A stretch of 64,000 nt of DNA, from assembly GCA_009869945.1 (NCBI GenBank), contig WIXG01000014.1:62001-126000 (forward strand), given 5' to 3'. The translations under genes and the position numbers were made by a program. This DNA is from Mesaphorura yosii. Its lineage: Eukaryota; Arthropoda; Collembola; Poduromorpha; Tullbergiidae. Positions 12,961 to 22,891 of the stretch are shown here, piece after piece (the first letter of the stretch is position 1; each line of letters starts with the position of its first letter). The notes under the pieces are model-generated. The model saw nothing but the letters and a program-made list of their open reading frames with translations. It had not been told where the DNA came from and searched no databases.

Positions 12961-13009
12961 AATAAAATAAAATATCTTGAATAATTGAATTAAATAAAAA
13001 TTGAATAAA
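12961..13009 (+). terminator. cluster of poly(A) signals after the N4BP2-like gene
   Basis: Three AATAAA hexamers (12961, 12993, 13004) lie in an AT-rich stretch about 320-370 bp after the stop codon. Any of them could end the N4BP2-like transcript. Confidence 0.45.
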
Positions 13010-13700
13010 AGTCTCAAGCTGAATTAAGACTGTGTCTCCGTTAAGTAACTTGGAGCTGAAAGGTTGTCCTGAAACAGGCCGGAAAAGACTCTTTTGGTCA
13101 ACACCGAAATAGAGCGACTAACCGTCCACGAGTCCACGCCTCGTCTTTTCTCATGTGGTACTACAATAATAACGTATAAATATTCAAAGTACTAAATAAC
13201 AATTCCACGTTTATTGCAAATACTTCATTGAACACATGATATCACCATTGCATATTCAGTTCATCCCACTTTATAAAACACGTTGCTGTTGTTAAGATTG
13301 GTACATAGAAAATGATTTTTAGTTAGAAAGAATACTTCTAAACTTTATTCAGTGGAATATCTGGAACTTAAATAAGAATATGATCTGTCTTCCTTCGCAC
13401 GAATGATGTAATAATTGTAGTTCAAATGGCTTCTAAACGAAAGGGAATGAGTTACATATCAAAAAGAATCTCGAAGAATCTTTTACATGTCGAAGGTGTG
13501 CTTGAATATAGGACAGAGGAATAAGTATCAGAAAATGATTAGGTGTTAGTGGTAACTTACGCTCTCCAGGTCATAAGTGATATGAGTTTACAAAGTTTAA
13601 AGGTGAGATAAATTAACCGAAAATGAATGCAAATAGTTGCTTTAGGTTAACCTATTAATGACTGATACCCGAAATAGAGGTTTTGTCTGCGAATGGAATC
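13010..13700. other. shared 3' intergenic region, no gene
   Basis: This stretch lies between the convergent N4BP2-like and ZCCHC10-like genes. It probably holds the 3' UTR of the latter; a minus-strand AATAAA is at 13344-13349. Nothing else is seen. Confidence 0.4.
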
Positions 13701-14433
<733 letters not shown>

Positions 14434-15195
14434 ACTTGTACTTGGCTTCCAGATTGATCAAGTAAGTGACTGACTGAGTGGAGTGCAACTTGTCAAGTGG
14501 TACTTCAGCTGATATTGGCCGGATTAAACAATACGATCCAACTGCCAACTGTCATTAACACAACTTTACAATTTAAATTCCTGGGTTGCGTATTAAGGAT
14601 ACATGCAGGTTAGTATTCCTAAATGAGGTGCAAAATTTGTTCAACGTAACATTATCGCCCCGTTGATAATTAATCTTATCGTTGCCAGGAAGCAGGTCTG
14701 CAACTCAAACGCACTGTCCCTTCAACAACCAAGCAAGACTGCACGGTCCGTTTTAAATCTAAACCCAATTTCAAGCATCTCATTTGCCGGGATTCATTGC
14801 TTTAAACTTTGCTTTCATATCGAGCAGCATCATCACAGGGAGAGGGATAGGACTGCAAACATACACAGTTCATCACATGTGCAGGAGGAGATACCGATTT
14901 TTGCAACAAGCGAAGGGGTGCATATATTCAGCTCAGTTTTAAGTGCCTCTTAAAATCATTTTATGGCCTCTTTAAGTTTAATAAATACAATATGCATTGA
15001 AAAGGGGAGAGTTTAAAGTCGGACCCTTTTGTTGAAACCACAGCAGCTTGTTCAAGATTCGTTTACTTAAGGAACTCTATTCAACCGGATAACAACCTAC
15101 CTAAGTAAGATCACAATCTTTAACTAAAGGCTCCCATCCAATACCGTTTGTATTTGCAGATTTGCAGCTGTTTTGAGATTCTAATTTCATGAAGA
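14434..15195. promoter_or_regulatory. divergent intergenic region between ZCCHC10-like and MSL3
   Basis: The two genes start on either side and point away from each other, so this 762-bp stretch must carry both 5' leaders and both promoters, possibly as one bidirectional promoter. No TATA box stands out. An open frame at 14663-14953 has no ATG and no domain. Confidence 0.4.
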
Positions 15196-15233
15196 ATGGG
15201 TCGAGTTTTGGCAATGGACGGTGTCGCCGGTAG
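15189..15233 (+). other. short upstream ORF overlapping the MSL3 start
   Basis: An ATG seven bases before the MSL3 start opens a 14-codon frame that ends inside the MSL3 coding region in another frame. Its start context is weak (T at -3, A at +4), so ribosomes could scan past it. If it is in the mRNA it could dampen MSL3 translation. Confidence 0.35.
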
Positions 15234-17920
15234 AACATACTTCAAACGAAGGCGCAACAAGAGCAAACAAAAGAATTTAGCTACAAAAACATCTAAGACC
15301 AAAATTAAAATTAAGGCGAAGGCAACGAATTCGAAACCTGGAACCAAATACCGCAGGAACACACCCAATAAAGGCAAATGTAAGGAAAAAGTAACTATAA
15401 TGGCATCTGAAACCAAATCGAAGGCCAAAGTGAAACGAATATTGCCGATGGACGGTGACGTTGGTATCAAACGCTTCGGGTGCAGATCTAGGAAAAAGTA
15501 TAAGAAAGCGATACCTTCGGCAATATCTCAAGCCAAAACCAGGGCCGCGGCGAAGTCCATATTAAGGGCAAAGACCGAGTTAAAACCAGGGCCAAAACCA
15601 AGGTGGAAGAAACCAGGACCGAAACCAAAGCCCAAAACTCCACTTGAGCCAGTAAATGCGTTATATGGAGTAGACGAAAAAGTTCTATGTTATGAGCCTG
15701 ACCCTACCAAAGCTAGAATCCTGTACGAAGCAAAGGTAGGGTTGCAAATATTTTCTAGATCCTAATTAGTCAACTTGCTTGATCCAATCATTTATGAATT
15801 AAATGCGCAGGTTCTACAGGTTGTCAAGAAAGTGAATCGAGGAAGACCTGCCGTCGAATATTTGATACATTTTCAAGTGAGTAATTTAAACCTATTTATT
15901 GTGGCAGTTTCATCTTGTTTCAACCTTCTTTCCTCTCCCAAGGGATGGAATTCGTCTTGGGATCGCTTTGTTTCTGAAAGCTTGATATTAAAAGATGATG
16001 AAACGAGTCGTGGATTACAACTCAAGCTGGCTGAAGAAGCCGAGGCAATATTCCAAGCCACGTATGACATACAATTGATTGTTATCAAATCTCTGTTCCT
16101 GTCGATCACAGAAAACTTTTTTCAGCGCTCCGAAGTCGTCCAAAAAGAGAGGCCGAACGATAGCTGATTTAGTTAGAGCTTCCTTGCGAGGAAACAACTT
16201 AGAGGAACCCGAGGCGAAAACCGAAAAAGAAGCCTCGTCGGAAGATTCGGAAGAAGAGCCAGATGATAACGTGGAGGTTGATTTTGCAATTTCGCACGCA
16301 GTGCGCATGTCAGTAGATCTTGACTATTTCCTCATTAATAAATATGAAAAGGTATGAAGAGAATTATTCATACAATTCCGATTATTGGTAGTACCATTAC
16401 GTTATCATTTCGTTTTCATTCTTTCGCTGTAGCTATCACAAGTGCCAGCGGAACCAAATATTATTCAGATACTTGAGGAATACGTGCGATACTTCGGATT
16501 TCAGCAACTATCCCGATGGGTGGATTCAATTACTGCCTCGGCGTTGGCTGAATGTTCAAGCTCGCATAACGTGAATAAATCCTCGGTCACAGCAAGTTCT
16601 AGAAAAACTGAAGATTCAAGACAGCATCCAATGGAGAAGTTATATAACCGGTTGCGAGTTGTTATGGAAGTCGTTGATGGGGTCAGGATCCTAATCGACT
16701 TTCTCCTTCATACCATTCTTCTATACAGCGTGGAGCGTGAGCAGTTTGAAAAATCGGACGACAAAGCGCCAATCTATCGTCGTCCTGTCCTGTACGTTTC
16801 GGTCGCTAGAAATGGGAACATTCATGAATAGCAAGTCATTACTTGATGTTTAAATATTTTTAGGAAATCCGAAGATCTTCTAATTAGGGTCAAATCGAAT
16901 CCAGTACCAGAGTCGGAAGGTAATTTTTCGTTGATAAAAGAAATACAAAAGAATCCTAAATATACACAAATATTCGTCAGTCATATTTTTAATTCGACAG
17001 TACCACCTCCGCCAAAGAAATGTTACCCACTTAGTCGAAGCAAGTCATGCCCTCTTCTAGAAAGACATGTGTAAGTTCACTGTAGAGCTGGCATGTATTG
17101 TCTCCACATGAAACGGTACAATTGCGAACTAGATAAAATGTATTCATTTGCAATTTACAGTGACCACAGGGTGGTGAACGCTCCGTTGAAGAAACTGGCA
17201 GCCACTATGAATCCTTTGATAAGAGTGTACAAGATGAAACTTCTGAAGTGGTCCCTGGTGCCACAATCTATATATGAACGTGTTCCTTCACTTCCATCTT
17301 TAATTTATGGACCTAATTTTCTTCTCAGATTGTTTGGTGAGTTTTGCTGTTCCGTTCTTTGATTATAAATATTTATGGTGCTAACAATTGATATCGAACT
17401 ATCCCTCCCAGTCAAGCTTCCGGAAGTATTCAGCAAAATGACTATTCCCAGGAGGAAACTGCGCATTATTATCCACTATATCTCGGATATGATTGAGTTA
17501 GTGGACTTTAATTGGCATTCTAATTTCTACCTCATGCACATGCTTGAATGTATTCTATTGCGTTAATTTGTGGTATTATTCGATTCACCATTTTAGTATG
17601 CTACATTATCTTTCTGCTAAATACTTTTCCCTACCAGCTATTTAAATAATACTTCTGCTAAAGCTGAATTAAATTAGCTGAAGGAGCATGCACTATTTAC
17701 TAAATTAGAAGATTTATTAAGTAGTATTCTTAATATTTTTCACAGTTTTGTCATGAAGAGTGGATTTTGTGGACCTCATTTGTACATGCCGGCTAAGAAT
17801 GCACTGAAGCGAGTAGGCAGACGCCGAAGACAGCAGTCTGTTCCAATCATTAGAGTGGAGCAACCAGGAAGCGATGAAGAGGAAGAGATCATACCGACTT
17901 TAAAGAAAGAAAAGAAGTGA
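15196..17920 (+). CDS. MSL3: MSL3 homologue: chromo-barrel plus MRG domain protein
   Basis: MSL3 is a chromatin reader subunit of the MSL histone H4K16 acetyltransferase complex. Ten exons join in phase: 15196-15735, 15811-15876, 15943-16061, 16126-16351, 16433-16791, 16864-16919, 17001-17070, 17161-17336, 17412-17496, 17746-17920, giving 623 residues. The chromo-barrel begins with KVLCYEPDPTKARILYEAK (162-180), nearly the vertebrate MSL3 wording, and continues EYLIHFQGWNSSWDRFV. The MRG domain (from about 318) has NIIQILEEYVRYF, MEVVDGVRILIDF and, after a linker, KWSLVP, PSLIYGPNFLLRLF and VKLPEVFSKM. These MSL3-specific phrases exclude MRG15. Odd is a ~160-residue lysine-rich N-terminal extension containing a 78-residue internal repeat and proline-lysine runs (KPGPKPRWKKPGPKPKPK). 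The start has a strong context (A at -3, G at +4) and is overlapped by a short upstream frame. The exon 9 donor (GTTAGT) is the weakest junction. Confidence 0.92.
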
Positions 17921-18067
17921 TTTCATGACAAAAACTTTCCGACCTCCTTTATGCAAATACATGTAATCTCTGAAATATTACTGCTTAGCGTGATTATGCT
18001 AATTATTCTGTGCTTGCATGTCTGTAATTTTGAGTATAGTTTAGGAACAGTTTATCAGCTATTGCGA

Positions 18068-18073
18068 AATAAA
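18068..18073 (+). terminator. poly(A) signal of MSL3
   Basis: AATAAA about 150 bp after the MSL3 stop codon, on the coding strand. The CCDC115-like gene ends 355 bp further on in the opposite direction. Confidence 0.5.
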
Positions 18074-18427
18074 AGGTTAATCAGATGCCACAAAAACACG
18101 ACGACGACAGAGGAACGTCTTTAAATGAGCTATTTTGTATTTATTTCCTTGCTCAACGCTCACAGTTCACAATCTCATAATTATTATCAATTATCACTGT
18201 TAATAAATTACTCTACTAGTACTCTTTCCAGTCTGGCGTTCTATGAGAACGTTTTTACTTTTACTACACCACACAAATATTGGTTCATTATTTGATTCCA
18301 TGGCTGTTTTAACAAATAGAGGCAATCACCTCTTTAACTGAGTAGGACTTAGGGTGTATTGGAAATTCAGCTTGGAATTCAAAAGGAGGAAGGAACGCCG
18401 CTCCGTACAACTTGACACAATCTTCTC

Positions 18428-18949
18428 TTACATTTCTCTAGCATCCAACGTTTCCAACTTCTTCTTATGCTTCATTAAAGACTCATACTTTTCGCGAGCA
18501 TTCTCCAATTCTGATAATGTATTCGCTCTATCAACGACTCGGTTAAGACATGAATGGAATTGAGCTTCCGCCACCTTCAGACTGGGCGACTTGAGAACTC
18601 CAAATTGACCAGCAATGCGTTTGTGGTTCTCGTCTTTTGTGGGGCGCGTGGAGATATGAAGGCAGCGTTTGTGTCGAATGGAAGCATCGTTGTCATCCGA
18701 CTTGGTTACTGTAACATCGGCCAAGAAATCTTGTTCCACGTCCTCCGTTGGAAAGCACGCTTTCGAGATGGGCTGCGATCCCGTGTTGTACCGGGCTCGG
18801 GCAATATGAAAAAATCCATCCTTCATTTGCTGCTCATTTTCCAGGCTTAGATTTATATAATCTTGTATCAGTTCCAACTGTTGCAACAGAAGAGCATCCA
18901 ATTGCTCTCTCACCTCTTCCAGGGTTCCTGGGAGCACAGTATCGGTCAT
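18428..18949 (-). CDS. CCDC115/VMA22-like V-ATPase assembly factor
   Basis: CCDC115 (yeast Vma22 counterpart) helps assemble the membrane sector of the vacuolar H+-ATPase in the ER-Golgi with TMEM199. A single uninterrupted frame gives 173 residues from an ATG at 18949. It shows the family layout: an N-terminal coiled coil (REQLDALLLQQLELIQDYI), the GFFHIARARYNTG segment matching the LAKARYAMG block of CCDC115, a variable middle, and a C-terminal block with FGVLKSPSLKVAEAQF (compare FGILVPHSLRQAQASF) ending in a second coiled coil. The length is close to the human protein (180). The gene is tail to tail with MSL3. No intron lies in the coding part, unlike its neighbours. The identity rests on these two motif blocks and is fairly secure. 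Confidence 0.82.
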   Translation of the reverse strand: MTDTVLPGTLEEVREQLDALLLQQLELIQDYINLSLENEQQMKDGFFHIARARYNTGSQPISKACFPTEDVEQDFLADVTVTKSDDNDASIRHKRCLHISTRPTKDENHKRIAGQFGVLKSPSLKVAEAQFHSCLNRVVDRANTLSELENAREKYESLMKHKKKLETLDAREM

Positions 18950-19499
18950 GGCTCTCGTTCTAGTGCTAAATATATAAAAGAAACGGACTCATGTGTATTG
19001 ATGCGATTGCCCTTGAATTTTATGAGGTCAGAGGTTTTGGAGTTTATTGTCAGATTGTTCACGACTTTCTTTGGGGGCACAAAACATTCGGTTTACGAAT
19101 TCCGGCTGTGTTTGGCAAAGGTATAATTAGATTGCTGACCTCAGGGAATTCAGCTGTCGGCAGCCCGGGCCCAGACTAAGAAATATTTCTCATAAAAGGT
19201 CTCGGTCCTTCGCTTACATTTCTAGATGTTCACAAAGTCTTTGCATGTGCCGCTTTTGCGTGTAAATGAATGAAAGATCGTAAAAATCACGAAACAGACA
19301 ATTTGAAATCCGGTCTAGACAGATGGACTTAAAACGTGTGCTCACAACAACGACTTCAATCGTCCCGTGCTGTTACTCATATCACGCATTTGTGAGCATT
19401 GTCACTGAAAAAAACATGAGCGCACTCCTTTTTTACGAGTCTGTTACCTCGATCCTTTTGCCCTTAATCACTTAATGCACCAAGAAGGATTAGCCAAGT
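18950..19499. other. upstream of the CCDC115-like gene, no gene seen
   Basis: Presumed promoter and leader of the minus-strand CCDC115-like gene. Short frames here have no domain content. Confidence 0.35.
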
Positions 19500-19816
19500 A
19501 TGCCCTGCCATCAACACCTGAATGAAGGTCCAGGTACCGGCCATATTGGATCTCCTTTTAAACGTAAAATGGGTACCATCAAATGAGTCGTGCACCAGTT
19601 TGTATATTTTCCAATTTTCCTAATCTCATCGTTCATTTTGTTTGGTAATCAGCTACAATCCTATTGCTGGCTGCACTCGGTGTCCACAATCTGAATTCTC
19701 TCGACATTGACTTAAGCTTTTTGCACATGTCCCAAGACACAAACACTTGGCATCCCCATACAGGCAATCAGAAGAACCGGCTTGTTTGTGAAGTGCTGCG
19801 CATTCTATATCAGCAA
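19500..19816 (+). CDS. candidate two-exon coding segment, unknown product
   Basis: I do not recognise this product. An ATG frame at 19500-19533 ends at a GTACCG donor in phase 1; an acceptor TAATCAG then opens 19653-19816, which is in the matching phase and ends at a GTGCGT donor. The second piece begins with a hydrophobic stretch (ATILLLAALGV) followed by a polar, protein-like segment (FLHMSQDTNTWHP, LVCEVLRILYQQ). This could be the start of a small secreted or membrane protein whose later exons I could not find, or a chance open frame. Confidence 0.22.
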
Positions 19817-22800
19817 GTGCGTAAATTTTACGAGCATTTGTAATTCAACTTGTTTAAAATTAAGCAGCGTTACTCGTTTGTTTGCCAAAAAGCTTGCTGG
19901 TTGACATCACCGTCATCAGTCTGCGAGTTCTACATTGCGAAACCGTGCAAGTGCCGAGTATATGAAACATTTTATTACATTTTCTTTCACCTTCACCTTC
20001 AACTCTCGCTGGTCTTGAACATGGTCTCAATTTGTCATTTGTATGCTGCTGGAATGACGACGAACGAACACCAAGTTCAACTTGTTTACAAGTGACTGAA
20101 GTTCATTGTCAATTGTCAACCTTCATCAACTCAGCAGCAGCCTCGTCTCCACTCCTGCTGCTTTTGAACTGATTCACTTCATTTAGCGAAACTCGATGCC
20201 AAGCCTCTGCGTCTCACAGAGAGTCCATCAACACAAGTGTGCACTCTCAATCAAGATTCAAGAGAGTATCCACGATAATTCAGATGTAATTAAACTCGAA
20301 GCACGTCATCATAGTCGTTGAGAGGAATCTCATCGTGTCAATCTGTCATCAATCAAAAGTTGAAGGAACTGCCACACGCATAAATAGTCTTCGCGTCTGA
20401 ATCGAGTGACTGACCATGCCGAGTCTCAGTCCGCGTCTTTGTTTTGACAGAGCAACTTAACATGAACTGCGCAGACGGACGCTCCAGAACCACACTCCTC
20501 TGTGATTATCGTTATCTTGCCAGTGTGCTCGTGAGTTCGCAAAATCCTCTTTTGCCAGAGGGTGCCCGATAGCCTGTAATTCAGTACCAGCAATCAAGGC
20601 ATAAACTATTAATAATAACTGTGCTGAAGTAATTTCGAAAACTGGCTGAATGCGCATTGCGTACAAGTTTGCTCAACATCACGTCGAAATCGACAGTAAG
20701 TCGATATAGTGCTTTCAGTCACATGTGAGAGTGTCTACAATATGAAGCTGATATAAGACGCACTGTTAGCCTCCGCCAGCAAGGCATGATCAGGTAACCC
20801 ACCATCGACTAGTCAGTTTAGATAATCTTTACATGGACACTAGCACCAATTTAAAATCCCGTCACACAGTCATTTCTGGGCATTTCTGGAAAAGACATTT
20901 TCTACCAGATCAATTCCTAAAATTTTAATCTCGACTGTGACACGGTCAAAGAGACACAAGTCATACGAAATTGCAAAAACCTCTCCAGCAGTGATTTCAA
21001 GATGCCACCTATTTTTTGTGGTAATAAATAAACATGCCAGATTTTCGCACTCAACAATTACATTCAATTACACACCAGCGAAACTTGGCCTGTGCTATTT
21101 GACTTTGTTGCACAAAAAGAATCCTGTCCTTGGATTCCGTTGAAATTATTGCTTTAATGTCTTCTTCTTGTTGTGGTCAATTAAATTTCGCCAGTATGTA
21201 TATCGTATCGGCCCTCTTCGCTCTTGAAGAGGTTTTAAGACGAAACTTCACAAAACCAGTTTTTCTATTCGGTCCCAAATTTACGACAGCACCGTTTCAT
21301 AAATATAGACATCTAATTGTCAGATAAAGACAGTGGCGGCTGATGGAACACAAAGTCTCCGTGTGAAAAATTCAAACAGACTTCAGCACAAATTGGCTGA
21401 CTTCTTGAGTTGCGTGTCGCAGAGTGACGAACGATTCGGGACGGACGGTCTATCCGGGAAGCCTGGGGCCTGGACATCCCCGGAGAATTGTGACTGTGAC
21501 TCGGCATGTTGCCTTTGCGTGGCGCTGTGTTGATTGTCCGTGTCCTCAAGGACAATCTTACTAAATCACAAGGGTAACCTGTATTAACCTGGCAATTACT
21601 GCTGACAATAATAACAGTAGAAGTGTGAGTGTGAGTGCCATGCAGCAATTAAACTATGGCCCAACTCATGCATAAATACTCCCTGTATGAATACTTTGGA
21701 AGTAGTAATTGAAATGAACGCCCATTTGCAGCCACCCTCAGTGTTGGGAAGTGGACGACTAAGCAAATAAAGAAAGTGTGTCCACTTGCGTCAAGCACGC
21801 AGCAAGTGATTGCAGACATGACGCATAGACACAAATCTTCGCTATCAGCGAGACAGCACAGCAGGTGATGCGCGTCCCGCGACCAGTCTCACTCAGTCGC
21901 AGAACATTCAGTCCCGATTTTGTCGGTTGCAGTTGCGACAAGATTCGAGGAAAGGTAACTGCGACGTAGTAACTTTCCAACTCTATACAGCAGATAAACC
22001 GGGGTCACTACTCGAGAGATAAAAGAGTAACGCCGTTCAAGTTCACACGAGTCGTTGACCAAGACGATTGAACAAAAACAAATGTCTTAACTCATGCATC
22101 CCTGACCGCTTGACCTTCCTAATTGCTCACGAAAATACGATCAACAATGAAGCCAAGTTAAAGTCCTACACATGCACACAGAAAACGAGTAAACTGTGAC
22201 GCACAACGCGAGTTCAAAGTACCCAATCTGAGCTTAATTAGATCTTAATTAAAGCAATGGCGCAGTTTGAGATGATTACCTCTTCGATTCTAAACGGTCA
22301 ATGTTTAAACAACACAATGTTGCAATTGCCACGTTCGTCGCAGCGTTAAATTGAATTCAAGGCTAGTTAGTACCGAGATTTGGTTCACGTACGTTTATCT
22401 GTTATCAGTATGATTGCGCTTGGTGCAGTGGAACGTGGGTGCATGAAATTTTAATTGATGCGTTGATGCGCACTTGAAAAAAACCCAGAGTTATCTTGAC
22501 CTTCACCATGAAAGGACATTCCATTTCGGAGGTGCCGTGGCCGTGGTTGGCGTATTCTCATTATGTGAAGTGTCACTATGAAGTATGACCTACTCCCTGG
22601 ACACGTTAGTACTTGCCATGTGCGTAAATGATTGAATTGGGCCACAAATTGGTGCTCCAGCGATTCCTGGTATTGAGACCTTACAAGCATTGCCTGCTAA
22701 GTTTATGATAACACTTTAACACTGGAATTCAGCGTGAGATTAATTGGCCAAAGCATTTGCCTTGCAGAACTCATTTCTGATTGTGAATCGACGTTCCTGA

Positions 22801-22891
22801 AGGCTTGATGTCAACTGACAGCAATTCTGCAGAATACCCCTGGCCTTCTCACAGCAGTAAGTAGGAGCCCGCCCAGGCCCTTCTCTCTACA
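19817..22891. other. about 3 kb without a supported gene
   Basis: No frame here has recognisable domains. The stretch contains a short GTGTGA run near 21618 and a palindromic TTAATTA element near 22231. The end presumably holds the P450 promoter. Confidence 0.35.
22231..22255. promoter_or_regulatory. paired TTAATTA dyad, possible homeodomain site
   Basis: Two TTAATTA cores flank a central GATC in near dyad symmetry about 650 bp upstream of the P450 start. Such paired TAATTA cores are typical dimeric homeodomain targets. Function is inferred from pattern only. Confidence 0.25.

Noticed and set aside
15196-17920. MRG15/MORF4L1 as identity of the chromo-barrel gene
   Set aside because: LCYEPDPTKARILYEAK, the long linker inside the MRG domain and PSLIYGPNFLLRLF are MSL3 features.
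18554-19126. Plus-strand frames over and beside the CCDC115-like gene
   Set aside because: They are largely antisense to a gene with clear family motifs and have none of their own.
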